Shown: positions 44,329-53,755, counted from the first letter of the stretch. The stretch: DNA of 64,000 nucleotides from Cellulomonas chitinilytica (GCF_016862675.1 NZ_BONK01000003.1:62001-126000); one strand, 5' to 3'. Notes: generated by a model from the letters alone, not told the origin. Made by a program: numbers and translations.

Positions 44329-44360
44329 CGGGGGCCCTCCGGCGAACCGGAGGACCCCCG
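44329..44360. terminator. Terminator between aldolase and cbhA
   Basis: CGGGGGCCCTCCGG (44329-44342) and CCGGAGGACCCCCG (44347-44360) form a 14-bp stem with one mismatch and a CGAA tetraloop, between convergent stops. Confidence 0.85.
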
Positions 44361-44379
44361 CTGCGTCATGCGGTGCGGA

Positions 44380-46995
44380 TCAGCCGATGGTGCAGGGAGC
44401 ACCGTTCAGCGTGAACGCGGTGGGGTTGTTGTTGGTCCCCGTGTGGGAGCCGTTGAACCCGATGTCGATCGACTGGCCGGCGGCGAGCGTGCCGTTCCAG
44501 GCGGCGTTCTTGGCCGTGACGGCCGTGCCGGACTGCGACCAGTCGGCGCTCCAGCCCTGGGTCACCTTCTGGCCGTTCGCGAACGAGAACCCGAGGTTCC
44601 AGCTCGACAGCGCGGACGTGCCGGTGTTGGTGACCTTGACGGAGGCCGTGAAGCCGTTGTTCCAGCTGTTGGCCGTGTAGACGACCTTGCAGGCACCGGT
44701 GGTGGTGGTGTTCTGCGTCGTCGCCGTCACGGCGTTGGAGGCGGCGGACACGTTGCCCGCGTTGTCCTTGGCCTTGACGGTGAAGGTGTACGCCGTGTTC
44801 GCGGTCAGGCCGGTCACGGTGTAGCTCGTGGTCGTCACCGTGGCGACGAGCGTCGAGCCCTGGAACACCTGGTAGCCGGCGAGGCCGGAGCCACCCGAGT
44901 TGTCCGTCGAGGCACCCCACGACAGCGGGACGCTGCTCGTGGTCGTGGTGCTCGCGGCCAGTGCGGCCGGGACCGACGGAGCGGTCGTGTCGGTGACGGT
45001 GCCCGGCTGGGTCGTCGCCGAGACGGCCGACGACGCGGCGGACGTGTTGCCCGCGACGTCCTTGGCCCGGACGGAGAACGAGTACGCCGTGCCGGCCGTC
45101 AGGCCGGTCACCGTGTAGCTCGTCGAGGTGGTGGTGCCGACGACCGTGGAGCCCTGGAGCACCTCGTAGCCGGCGACGCCGGAACCACCGGTGTTGTCCG
45201 TGGACGCGGTCCACGACAGCGGCACCGAGGTCTGCGTCGTCGTGCCGGCGGTCAGACCGGTCGGGACGGACGGCGCGGTGGTGTCGTTCGTCGTGGTGTT
45301 CGACGTCGTGGCCGAGACCGCGGCGGAGGCGGACGAGACGTTGCCCGCCGCGTCCTTGGCCTTGACCGTGAACGAGTAGGTGGTCGACGCGGTCAGGCCG
45401 GTCGCCGTGTAGCTCGTCGTGGTGGAGGAGCCCACGAGCGTGGTGCCCCGGTAGATGTCGTAGCCCGTGACGCCGACGTTGTCGGTCGACGCGGTCCACG
45501 ACAGCGGCACGGTGGTCGCGGTCGGCGTGCCGGCGGTGAGGCCGGTCGGCGCGGACGGCGCCGTGGTGTCGACCGGCGGCGGGTTGCTGTCGCCGATGGC
45601 CGGGTACGCGTTCTTGACGAGCGTGACGAACTGCTCCTCGAACCACTGGCCGGCGAGCGGCGCGTTGGGCGTGGCACCGGTGAGCTGGTTCTTCAGCTTG
45701 GGCGAGGTGAAGGTCGGGTCGCACATGCGGTCGAACTTCTTGCCCTGGTCGTTCGCGATGTCCGTCGAGGCGCCGTCGGACTCGCCCGGGGGCTTGATCC
45801 AGACGAAGGCGTCGAGGTGCGAGGCGGTGTAGCCCGACGGCGACGCCTTCGGGAGCTCGCCGATGCCCGCGCCGAGCGGGTTGCACCAGGCACCGCGGTG
45901 GATGCGCTTGTCGACCTTCGACGCGTTCACGTAGGTGTTGAGGTCGGTGCTCGTCGAGACGGCCGTCGGACGGGCGGTGCCGCCCCAGCCGTTGCGGGAC
46001 GTGTCGATGAGCATGCCGATCGACGACGGGAAGCCCGCGCCGACGAGACGGGTGTACATGTCGGCGGTGAAGTCGGCCTCGTCGAGGTCCGGGTTCCACT
46101 CGTAGAAGTCGGCGGACTTGATCTGCCCGCTGCCGACCTGCTTGCTGGCGTCGGGGAGGAACGGCTCGTTGAGCGGCGTGGTGTTCGCCGTGTCGGACAC
46201 GAAGCCGTCGACGGACGCGGTGCCCGCGGTGGTGGTCTTCGCGACCTCGGCGAACAGCTGCGCGGCGGGGCCGGCGTTGCTGTCCCAGCCGAGCCAGCCG
46301 GAGTGGCCGATGTCGATGTAGTTGTAGACGTTCGAGATCGCGTGGAACTTGTCGAGCGCGTACTTCACGCCGGCCCGGTAGTACGGGGCCGCCTGCTGGC
46401 AGAGGGCCTCGGAGCTGTTCGTGATGAGGTTCGGCAGCGAGTCGGGCTCGATGGTGAGCGCGAACCGCAGGTTCGCGTACTTGCTGTCGGACAGCAGCGC
46501 GGCGATCGCGTCGATGTACTCGGTCTTGTAGCGCGCGAGACCGGCGTCGGTGGCGGGCAGCTCACCGTTCGAGGCCAGCGCGTAGCAGTCACGACCGGGC
46601 AGGTCGTAGATGACGATGTTGACGACGAGCGGGGTCGAGCCCGACTTCTGCGTCAGCGCGTTGTCGAGGTGGAACTTCAGGCCCTGGCCGTCGGCGTTGC
46701 CCGTGATCGCGCTGATGCGGTCCATCCACACGGCCGTCGGCTGCTTCGCCACGGTGTGGAACTTGGCCACGAGCGCGGAGTCGCTCTGCCGTGTGGCAGC
46801 GCTCTCAACCGACGCCGCCCAGGTCGGGTTCACGTACTGCGTGGCGCCCGCGTAAGGGTTGTCGACGTGCGCCTCGGCGGCGCTGGCGCCTGTCGCCGAG
46901 AAGGTCAGCGGGACAGCCACCATGGCTGTCGCCGTCGCAGCCGTCGCTACGGCGCGCAGGCGCCGCCCGACTGCTCTCTTGCCGTGTGTGGACAC
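44380..46995 (-). CDS. cbhA: GH6 cellobiohydrolase with three FN3 domains and CBM2
   Basis: 871-aa secreted cellulase matching the layout and length of C. fimi exoglucanase A/CbhA (872 aa, from memory). A signal peptide ends near TGASA; the GH6 domain (about 40-460) has TAVWMDRISAITG, NIVIYDLPGRDC, TIEPDSLPNLIT, YNYIDIGHSGWLGWD, IDTSRNGWGG and VWIKPPGESDG. Three FN3 domains (about 475-765) each contain a VPLSWxASTDN strand. The C-terminal CBM2 opens with CKVVYTANSWNNGFTASV. It releases cellobiose from non-reducing cellulose ends. GTG 46995 has GGAGG five bases upstream. A LacI gene and an operator-like dyad lie upstream. Confidence 0.97.
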   Translation of the reverse strand: MSTHGKRAVGRRLRAVATAATATAMVAVPLTFSATGASAAEAHVDNPYAGATQYVNPTWAASVESAATRQSDSALVAKFHTVAKQPTAVWMDRISAITGNADGQGLKFHLDNALTQKSGSTPLVVNIVIYDLPGRDCYALASNGELPATDAGLARYKTEYIDAIAALLSDSKYANLRFALTIEPDSLPNLITNSSEALCQQAAPYYRAGVKYALDKFHAISNVYNYIDIGHSGWLGWDSNAGPAAQLFAEVAKTTTAGTASVDGFVSDTANTTPLNEPFLPDASKQVGSGQIKSADFYEWNPDLDEADFTADMYTRLVGAGFPSSIGMLIDTSRNGWGGTARPTAVSTSTDLNTYVNASKVDKRIHRGAWCNPLGAGIGELPKASPSGYTASHLDAFVWIKPPGESDGASTDIANDQGKKFDRMCDPTFTSPKLKNQLTGATPNAPLAGQWFEEQFVTLVKNAYPAIGDSNPPPVDTTAPSAPTGLTAGTPTATTVPLSWTASTDNVGVTGYDIYRGTTLVGSSTTTSYTATGLTASTTYSFTVKAKDAAGNVSSASAAVSATTSNTTTNDTTAPSVPTGLTAGTTTQTSVPLSWTASTDNTGGSGVAGYEVLQGSTVVGTTTSTSYTVTGLTAGTAYSFSVRAKDVAGNTSAASSAVSATTQPGTVTDTTAPSVPAALAASTTTTSSVPLSWGASTDNSGGSGLAGYQVFQGSTLVATVTTTSYTVTGLTANTAYTFTVKAKDNAGNVSAASNAVTATTQNTTTTGACKVVYTANSWNNGFTASVKVTNTGTSALSSWNLGFSFANGQKVTQGWSADWSQSGTAVTAKNAAWNGTLAAGQSIDIGFNGSHTGTNNNPTAFTLNGAPCTIG

Positions 46996-47123
46996 GTAGT
47001 CCTCCGGATGTCGTTCGGCACGCCCGGCAGACCGTCCTGCTCAGGCGCGAGTCGCCCGGGGGGAGTCCACGGCGACTGGCCGCCACCTGATCACGCGGCC
47101 CACCCGGACGGCATGGGGCAAAT

Positions 47124-47137
47124 CGTTTAAGCAAACG
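47124..47137. promoter_or_regulatory. Operator-like dyad upstream of cbhA
   Basis: CGTTTAAGCAAACG has perfect CGTTT/AAACG arms around a four-base centre, in a locally AT-rich stretch 129 bases before the cbhA start and 62 bases past the LacI stop. The form suits a LacI-family regulator. The remaining 46996-47198 bases show only the SD and a probable promoter. Confidence 0.55.
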
Positions 47138-47198
47138 CCGTTACCGAATCGTGACATTAGCTCGAGACTCCCGGCGCCGACCCCGGCCGGGAGCCTCG

Positions 47199-48311
47199 TC
47201 AGCGCGAGCGCGGCCCGGTGCTCCCGCGCACGGCCAGCCCACCGAGCTGGAGCTCGCGCCGGGCGCGCACGTCGCCGTCGAGGACGGCGAGGACGGCCTC
47301 ACCGGTCGCCGTCCCGAGCTCGCGCTGGCCGGAGGGGAGCGTGGTGATCGACGGCGTCGCGAGCCGGCACAGCGCCGAGTCCGAGCCCGCGACGATCGAC
47401 AGGTCCCACGGCACGGCGAGCCCCGTCCGGCGCGCCACGTCGAGCGCCGCGATCGCCATCTGGTCGGTGTCGAACACGATCGCCGTCGGCGCCCGGCCGC
47501 CCGTGAGCAGCCGCCTCGTCGCGACGGCCGCCTCCTCGGCCGTGCCCGCCGTGGCCTCGTGGATCAGCGTGCCGCCCGCGGGGTCCAGGACACGCTCCAG
47601 GGCCGCGGCCCGCGTGCGGGTCCGGGCGAGGCTCGCCGGTCCCGTGACCGCGGCGACGCGCCGGTGACCGAGCTCGAGCAGGTACCGCGCCACCCGGGTG
47701 AACGCCTCGGACTCGTCGAGCGCGACCGACCCGAGGTCGTGCTCGCCGTCGCCGCCGACCACGACCGCGGGTGCGCGCAGGCGACGCAGGGCGTCGATCC
47801 GGGGGTCCTCCAGCAGCACGTCCGTCACGACCATCACGTCGAACCGGCGCTCCGCCCACCACTCGCCGTACAGCGCGACCGCGGCCTGCGGGCCGTCGAC
47901 GATCTGCAGGACGAGCGCCAGGTTGCGCGTCGCGAGCACCTCCTGGAGCGACGTCACGAACTCCAGGACGCCGGAGGCCGGTGCCGCCGGTCCCGACGCG
48001 CCCCGGTCCACGACGAGCCCCACCGCCCGTGGACCGGTCCGCATCGAGCGCGCCGCCGCGCTCGGACGCCAGCCGAACTCGTCGGCGACGCGCAGGACGC
48101 GCTCCCGGGTCGCGGCCGAGACGCCCGGCCGCCCGTTGAGGGCGTACGAGACGACGGCGATCGAGACGCCGGCGGCGCGGGCGACGTCGGTGATGGTGGG
48201 GCGCCGGGTCGGGGGAGCGACCGGTACACCGACGCCCCCGGCGGGGGTCGGGACGGACGTTCCGGAGGAACCGTGACGCGCTGAGTCATATGCAGGTGTG
48301 ACCACGATCAC
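47199..48311 (-). CDS. LacI-family transcriptional regulator
   Basis: 370-aa regulator. The HTH (about 38-90) reads PTITDVARAAGVSIAVVSYALNGRPGVSAATRERVL; the rest is a periplasmic-binding-type sugar sensor with VGLVVDRGASG, VVTDVLLEDPRI, LLELGHRRVAAVTGP, AIVFDTDQMAIAALD and LSIVAGSDSALCRLATPSITTL. The start is uncertain: the Pro/Gly/Val-rich first 35 residues could be dropped by using a later GTG. Upstream of cbhA on the same strand, it is a strong candidate regulator of that gene and perhaps of GH74, comparable to CelR, which responds to cellobiose. Confidence 0.9.
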   Translation of the reverse strand: MIVVTPAYDSARHGSSGTSVPTPAGGVGVPVAPPTRRPTITDVARAAGVSIAVVSYALNGRPGVSAATRERVLRVADEFGWRPSAAARSMRTGPRAVGLVVDRGASGPAAPASGVLEFVTSLQEVLATRNLALVLQIVDGPQAAVALYGEWWAERRFDVMVVTDVLLEDPRIDALRRLRAPAVVVGGDGEHDLGSVALDESEAFTRVARYLLELGHRRVAAVTGPASLARTRTRAAALERVLDPAGGTLIHEATAGTAEEAAVATRRLLTGGRAPTAIVFDTDQMAIAALDVARRTGLAVPWDLSIVAGSDSALCRLATPSITTLPSGQRELGTATGEAVLAVLDGDVRARRELQLGGLAVRGSTGPRSR

Positions 48312-48381
48312 CTAGTGTGTCGCCCGATGCGGGTCAAATGCATCATCTCGACTCCGACGATGTGGGCGAGGGGTGTCTGTG

Positions 48382-51078
48382 ATGGGAACGGTGCGGCGTG
48401 GGCCGGTGTCACCGACGGCACGACGAACGATCGGCGTGCTGTCGCCCGTCGTGGGTGGCTTCTACTTCGGTGCGCTCATCGCGGGCGTCGCCCGGGCGGC
48501 TCGCGCCGCAGGTCACCGCGTCGTCGCCGTCCAGACGTACCCTGCCGGGCTCGACCGCGAGCGGTACCCCGACGAGTCGATCCTCGACGCCCCGGTCGCG
48601 CTCGGGGCGGTGGACGGGCTCGTGGTGGTCGGCAGGGCGCTGCGCGCGGACCGTCTCGCGGCCGTCCAGCAGTGGGGCGTCCCGCTCGTCCTCGTGAGTG
48701 AAGAGCCGACCTCCGCCGATGACCCGGTGGTCGTCCCCGACAACGACGGGGGCATCCGGGCCGCCGTCGAGCACCTCCTGGGGCACGGCCACACCCGCAT
48801 CGGGTTCCTCGGCTGCCTGACCCAGCGCGACCAGCGGGAGCGGTTCGCGACGTACCGGGCGACCCTCGCCGAGCACGGCATCGAGCCGGCCGAGCAGTGG
48901 GTCTACGAGGCGTCCGACAACCACGAGCAGGGTGGCGCCGACGCCGCGGCCCGGATGTTCGCCGCGGGGATGCCGACCACGGCCGTCGTCGCGGCGACCG
49001 ACCGCAACGCGATCGGGTTCCAGCGGGCGCTGCGCGCCGCGGGACTCGTGCTGCCCCGGGACCAGGCGGTGATCGGCTTCGACCACGCCGACTCGGGCGC
49101 CCGGGTGACGCCGCGGCTGTCCACCGTGGACGCGCACTACGACCGGGTGGGGGAGACCGCCGTCTCGCTGCTGCTGTCGAAGATGCGCGGCGAGGACGTT
49201 CCGGGCGGCGAGTACCGCGCCCCGTCCTCGCTCGTGCTGCGCGAGTCGTGCGGCTGCACGGACCTCGCCGCCGCCACGCGCGTCGGGGCGCCGGGGTCGA
49301 CGCTCGCCGCCTGCCACCAGGCCCTGCGGGCCGTCGCGGAGTCGGCGTTCGTCGGCCCGCTCGGCGCGGGCGCGGGACGCCGGTCGGGCAGCGCGCCGCG
49401 GGACACCTGGTGGCACGCCGTCGTCGAGCCGCTGGAGGCGGCGGCGGAGCGTGGCGCGGTGCCCAACCCGCCGACCCTCGCCCGCCTCGCGGACCTCACG
49501 TCCGCGATGCAGCCGCACCCGGAGGCTCTCGAACAGCTCGTCACGTGCGTCCGTGCGATCGAGTCGCAGCACGTGGAAGCGCTCTCCGACCCGGCCCACG
49601 AGACCCCGCTGCGCCGCACCGTCACCGAGGTGCTCCTCGCCCTGACGAAGGGCTGCACCCGCGCGATGCTCGCCCGCAGCGGCCAGCTCGAGCGCACGAT
49701 CGTCGACCAGTACGAGGTCGACATGGACCTGCTGCGCGGCGACGGCGCGAGCCCGCGCGCGCTCGGCTGGCTGCCCCGCGGCGTCCGGGGCCACGCGTGC
49801 CTCGCGCTGTGGCTCGGTGCGGACCGCGGCCCGGGCGACCGCGAGATGGAGATCGTCGGCGTCCACGACACGTCCGGCACGCTGTCTCGGCTGGTGGGCA
49901 TGCGGACGACCGCGAGCCAGTTCCCGCCCGCCGCGCTGACCCGCGCGGGGACCGTCGGGTCCAACGAGCTGACCTTCGTCGTCCCCGTGACGTTCGGCGG
50001 GAGCGACTGGGGCCTGCTGGCCATCGACGGCACGGTCGAGACACGGGCGACGAGCGCACGCGACCGGTTCAACCACTGGGCCGCCCTCCTCGCCGTCGCC
50101 CTCGACCAGGAGCGCCTGCTCGCCTCGTTGCGCGAGCAGCGGCGCGCGCTCGAGCAGGCCGCCGCACGCGAGCGCTCCCTCGCCGACACCGTGCGGGCCA
50201 GCGAGGAGCGGTACGCGCTCGCCTCCATGGCCGCGCACGACGGCACCTGGGACTGGGACGTGTCCGCCGGCACGGTCTACTACTCGCCGCGCTGGAAGCA
50301 GACGCTGGGCTACGACGACGACGTGATCGGCGACTCGCCCGGCGAGTGGCTCGAACGGATCCACCCCGCCGACCGTGACGAGGTCTCCGCGTCGATCGCC
50401 TCCCAGCTCGCCGGCACGGGCACACCCCTGGAGCTCGAGCACCGCGTCCGCACGTCGTCGGGCGACTACCGCTGGATGCTCTGCCGCGCCGTCACGGTGC
50501 TCGACGACGCCGGCTGCCCCGCGCGGCTGGTCGGAGCGCTGGTGGACGTCACCGAGCGCAAGGAGGCCGAGCTCGCCCTGCAGCGCGACGCGCTGCACGA
50601 CCCGGAGACGGGACTCGTCAACCGGCTGCTGTTCCTCGACCGGCTCGGCACCGCCGTCCTGCGCACCCGCCGCTCGTCGACGTACGACTGCGCCCTCGCG
50701 GTGGTCCGGGTGATCGACGACCAGGCCGTGCCCACGCAGGGCCGCCCCGACGGCGACGCCCGCGTCGACCTGCACCGGGAGCTCGTGCGCCGGCTGCGTC
50801 GCCCGCTGCGCGAGGGCGACACGCCCGCCCGGATCGGGGAGGACGAGTTCGCCGTGCTGCTGGACGACGTCGGGCCTGGCGGCCTGCCGGACCGCCTCTC
50901 GCAGCTCCTCGACCAGCTCCAGCACGAGATGGGCACGCGCGTCCGCGTGGGCGTCCTCGGCAGCATCCGCGGGTTCCGCGACGTCACCGAGGTGCTCCGC
51001 GAGGCGGACATCGTGGTGCTCCGCGGCGGACCCGCACCCCACCGCGCCGAGGCGCGTCCCGGGCCCGTCCTGCGCTGA
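48382..51078 (+). CDS. LacI-type sugar-binding domain + PAS + degenerate GGDEF hybrid
   Basis: 898-aa cytosolic hybrid. Residues about 14-290 are a LacI/PBP1 effector domain without any HTH (TIGVLSPVVGGFYFGALIAG, VEHLLGHGHTRIGFLG, VIGFDHADSGARVTPRLSTV). A helical/GAF-like middle section follows to about 590, then a coiled coil, a PAS/PAC pair (DGTWDWDVSAGTVYYSPRWKQTLGY; RLVGALVDVTERKEAE) and a GGDEF-like domain. Its signature is RIGEDEFAVLL and it lacks DxDxFK, so cyclase activity is probably lost. ATG 48382 follows GAGGGG. It is divergent from the LacI regulator in the cellulase locus, so it may sense cello- or xylo-oligosaccharides. Confidence 0.9.
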   Translation: MGTVRRGPVSPTARRTIGVLSPVVGGFYFGALIAGVARAARAAGHRVVAVQTYPAGLDRERYPDESILDAPVALGAVDGLVVVGRALRADRLAAVQQWGVPLVLVSEEPTSADDPVVVPDNDGGIRAAVEHLLGHGHTRIGFLGCLTQRDQRERFATYRATLAEHGIEPAEQWVYEASDNHEQGGADAAARMFAAGMPTTAVVAATDRNAIGFQRALRAAGLVLPRDQAVIGFDHADSGARVTPRLSTVDAHYDRVGETAVSLLLSKMRGEDVPGGEYRAPSSLVLRESCGCTDLAAATRVGAPGSTLAACHQALRAVAESAFVGPLGAGAGRRSGSAPRDTWWHAVVEPLEAAAERGAVPNPPTLARLADLTSAMQPHPEALEQLVTCVRAIESQHVEALSDPAHETPLRRTVTEVLLALTKGCTRAMLARSGQLERTIVDQYEVDMDLLRGDGASPRALGWLPRGVRGHACLALWLGADRGPGDREMEIVGVHDTSGTLSRLVGMRTTASQFPPAALTRAGTVGSNELTFVVPVTFGGSDWGLLAIDGTVETRATSARDRFNHWAALLAVALDQERLLASLREQRRALEQAAARERSLADTVRASEERYALASMAAHDGTWDWDVSAGTVYYSPRWKQTLGYDDDVIGDSPGEWLERIHPADRDEVSASIASQLAGTGTPLELEHRVRTSSGDYRWMLCRAVTVLDDAGCPARLVGALVDVTERKEAELALQRDALHDPETGLVNRLLFLDRLGTAVLRTRRSSTYDCALAVVRVIDDQAVPTQGRPDGDARVDLHRELVRRLRRPLREGDTPARIGEDEFAVLLDDVGPGGLPDRLSQLLDQLQHEMGTRVRVGVLGSIRGFRDVTEVLREADIVVLRGGPAPHRAEARPGPVLR

Positions 51079-51085
51079 GGACGGG

Positions 51086-51118
51086 CCGAGCCCGGGCCGA
51101 CGTGCGGTCCGGGCTCGG
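51086..51118. terminator. Terminator between convergent genes
   Basis: CCGAGCCCGGGCCG (51086-51099) and CGGTCCGGGCTCGG (51105-51118) form a 14-bp stem with one G-U pair and a five-base loop, between the stops at 51078 and 51140. Confidence 0.85.
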
Positions 51119-51139
51119 CAGGTCGTGCGTGAGGCGAGG

Positions 51140-52936
51140 TCAGCTGCGGCCGCGCTGCGGGCCGTGCGAGCCGTGCGGCGGGCGCGAGGCACCGTGCCCG
51201 GGGCGCGGGCCGGTGTCGAGCCGGATCCGCAGCGGCCGGCCGGCGACCCGGGTCCGCGCGAGACGGTCCACGGTCTCGGCCGACAGCCCGCCCGGGATGT
51301 CCACGAGCGAGAAGCTGCCGAAGATGTCGATCTTGCCGAGGTCCTTGCCGGTCAGGCCGCCCTCACCCGTCAGCGCCCCGACGAGCGCACCGGGCTGGAC
51401 GCCGTCACGGTGCCCGACCGCGACGCGCCACCGCGGCGGCCCGCCGGCGATGTGCGTGTCGGCACGGCGACGCTCGCCCCGCTCGGGACGGTCGTAGCCG
51501 CGCTCGCCGTCACGCTCGCGGCCGCCACCGGTGAGGTGGGCGCGGGAGAGCGCGTCGTCGAGGTCGTCGCCCTGGACCGCGACCGGGCCCTCGTCGCCGA
51601 CGGAGAGCGCGGCGACCACCGCGAGCAGGTCGACGGGGTCGACGCCCGGGTTCTGCGCGAGGTGCACCGCGATCGCCTCGCGGTACAGGTCCAGGCGGCC
51701 GACCTCGGCACGTGCCGCCGTCCGGGCGAGGAGCGCCTGCACCCGGTGCGCGGAGACCTCGGCGGGCGTGGGGATCTTCACCTCGAGCAGCGACTGCCGG
51801 GTGGTCCGCTCGATCTGGCGCAGGCGCGACTGCTCGGCCGGCGTGACGAACGACAGCGCCTCGCCCTCCCGACCGGCGCGGCCGGTGCGGCCGATGCGGT
51901 GCACGTACGTCTCGGGCTCGCGCGGCACGTCGAAGTTCACGACGAGACCGATGCGGTCGACGTCCAGGCCACGGGCGGCGACGTCGGTGGCGACGAGCAC
52001 GTCGAGCGCACCCGTGCGGAGCCGGTCGACGATCTTCTCGCGCTCGGTCTGCGCGACGTCGCCGGAGATGTACGCCGCCGAGATCCCGCGCTCGACGAGC
52101 GCGCTGCCGACCTCCTCCGCCGCACCGCGGGTGCGCACGAAGACGATGGCCGCGTCGGCCTCGGACACGGCGAGCACGCGGGCGAGCGCACCGGTCTTGT
52201 GGCGGTGGGGGACCACGGCGTAGGTCTGCCGGACGCTGGTCACCGTGGACGCCTGACGGGACACGGTGATCTCGACGGGCCGGTTGAGGTGCTGCTCGGC
52301 GACCCGACGGATCTGCGGCGGCATGGTCGCGGAGAACAGGGCGACCTGGCGCTCGCGCGGCGCGGCCTGCAGGACCTTGTCGACGTCCTCGGCGAAGCCC
52401 ATGCGCAGCATCTCGTCGGCCTCGTCGAGCACGAGGAAGCGGACCTGGTCCATCTTCAGCGTCCGGCGCTCGAGGTGGTCGATCACACGTCCGGGCGTGC
52501 CGACGACGACCTGTGCGCCACGGGCCAGCGCGCGCTGCTGCGGCAGGAACGGCGAGCCGCCGTAGACGGCGAGCACGTTCAGGCCGGGCAGGTGCGTCGC
52601 GAACGACTGGATCGCGTCCGCGACCTGCATCGCGAGCTCGCGCGTCGGGGTCAGGACGACGGCCTGCACGGCGGGGGCGTCGGTGTCGATCGCGGCCAGG
52701 AGCGGCAGGCCGAACGCGGCGGTCTTGCCGGTCCCGGTCTGCGCGACGCCGACGATGTCGCGGCCCTGGAGCAGCGCGGGGATCGCCTGCGCCTGGATGG
52801 CGGAGGGGGTGACGAAGCCGAGGTCGGCGACGGCGCGCCCGAGGGCGTCGGGCATGCCCAGGTCGGCGAAGGTGGGCCCGGCCTCGACGGCGGGCTCGAC
52901 GGCAGGGGACATGGAGGTGGGCACAGAGGTGCTCAT
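51140..52936 (-). CDS. deaD: DEAD-box RNA helicase (CsdA/DeaD type)
   Basis: 598-aa helicase. Motifs: FADLGMPDALGRAVADLGF and Q motif, AQTGTGKT (Walker A), PTRELA, GTPGRV, DEAD in VLDEADEMLRMGF, SAT, VATDVAARGLDV and HRIGRTGRAGR. The C-terminal part has a dimerisation/DbpA-like RNA-binding domain (GALVGALTGEGGLTGKDLGKIDIFGSFSLVDIP) and a short Arg/Gly/His-rich tail (GPRPGHGASRPPHGSHGPQ). It remodels rRNA and mRNA structure, often during cold or translation stress. ATG 52936 is chosen at the conserved start. Confidence 0.95.
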   Translation of the reverse strand: MSTSVPTSMSPAVEPAVEAGPTFADLGMPDALGRAVADLGFVTPSAIQAQAIPALLQGRDIVGVAQTGTGKTAAFGLPLLAAIDTDAPAVQAVVLTPTRELAMQVADAIQSFATHLPGLNVLAVYGGSPFLPQQRALARGAQVVVGTPGRVIDHLERRTLKMDQVRFLVLDEADEMLRMGFAEDVDKVLQAAPRERQVALFSATMPPQIRRVAEQHLNRPVEITVSRQASTVTSVRQTYAVVPHRHKTGALARVLAVSEADAAIVFVRTRGAAEEVGSALVERGISAAYISGDVAQTEREKIVDRLRTGALDVLVATDVAARGLDVDRIGLVVNFDVPREPETYVHRIGRTGRAGREGEALSFVTPAEQSRLRQIERTTRQSLLEVKIPTPAEVSAHRVQALLARTAARAEVGRLDLYREAIAVHLAQNPGVDPVDLLAVVAALSVGDEGPVAVQGDDLDDALSRAHLTGGGRERDGERGYDRPERGERRRADTHIAGGPPRWRVAVGHRDGVQPGALVGALTGEGGLTGKDLGKIDIFGSFSLVDIPGGLSAETVDRLARTRVAGRPLRIRLDTGPRPGHGASRPPHGSHGPQRGRS

Positions 52937-53205
52937 GGCGGCAGCAGACCGATCGTCGTCGGGGGGAGGAGCCCTGACCCGGACGCCAGGAGGCGACCGG
53001 CAGGTCGCAGCCCCGAACACCCATGGCCAGCCGTCGTGACGGGTGGCTCGACATTTCACGCGAGGGTGCTGACCGCCGTTGGCGGGACGCACCCAGACCG
53101 GGGGACGCGACGAACTCCAGATTCAGACGACATCCTACGGTGCCGGACGCCTTCTGACGTGGCCGGACGGCGGTGACGTCGGGCACACGAGCGACGAGCT
53201 CGTGG
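52937..53205 (-). promoter_or_regulatory. Long leader region of the DEAD-box helicase gene
   Basis: A 269-bp gap without a credible gene. It includes GGAG-like sequences near the helicase start and several short hairpins, such as CGACCGGCAGGTCG (52995-53008). DEAD-box genes often have long, autoregulated 5' leaders, which would fit, but I found no definite promoter. Confidence 0.4.
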
Positions 53206-53619
53206 TCAGGACAGGCCGAGCGCCCGGCCCTCGATCGCGGGGCAGCGGTCCATCACGACGTCCAGCCCCGCGTCGGCCGCCCGGCGGGCGGCGTCGGTGT
53301 CGACGACCCCGAGCTGCAGCCACACGGCGCCCGCGCCGGCGGCGATGGCGTCGTCGACGACGGACCCGGCCGCGGCGCTGTTGACGAACACGTCCACGAC
53401 GTCGATCCGCCCCGGCACGTCCGCGAGCGAGGCGTGCCCGGGCGCTCCGTGCACGGTCTCGGCGCGCGGGTGCACAGGCACGACCTTGTGCCCGATGTCC
53501 TGGACGTACCGCGCGACGCCGTACGCCGGACGAGCGGTGTTCGTCGACAGCCCGACGACCGCCCAGCGTCCGGGCGTCGTGAGCAGGCGGCGGATGACGT
53601 CGGGGTCGTTGAGCTCCAT
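53206..53619 (-). CDS. CoA-binding (YccU-like) Rossmann protein
   Basis: 137-aa single-domain protein of the CoA-binding family. The Rossmann start is WAVVGLSTNTARPAYGVARYVQ, followed by GHKVVPVHPRAETVHG, IDVVDVFVNSAAAGSVVDDAIAAGA, VWLQLGVVD and VVMDRCPAIE. The family (E. coli YccU, Thermus TTHA1899) binds CoA; the biochemical role is unknown. ATG 53619 is six bases after GACGCT, consistent with a leaderless mRNA; an in-frame GTG lies directly before it. Confidence 0.88.
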   Translation of the reverse strand: MELNDPDVIRRLLTTPGRWAVVGLSTNTARPAYGVARYVQDIGHKVVPVHPRAETVHGAPGHASLADVPGRIDVVDVFVNSAAAGSVVDDAIAAGAGAVWLQLGVVDTDAARRAADAGLDVVMDRCPAIEGRALGLS

Positions 53620-53755
53620 CACCGCAGCGTCGCACGCACGCGACCGCGACGCAGCGGTGGCGCGTGCGAGGTCGCGGCGCCGTCCCGGTCAAGGACGCGC
53701 CCCGGGCCGCATAGGATCGACGCGGCCAGCGACCACACACCTGACGGGGGAGGCA

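Noticed and set aside
44368..47130. A 920-codon plus-strand frame opposite cbhA
   Set aside because: It is the antisense shadow of a gene with a clear GH6/FN3/CBM2 product; no promoter or SD.
52937..53205. A small ORF or RNA gene in the helicase leader
   Set aside because: Short frames there lack SD and conserved features, and no RNA family fold is recognisable by eye.
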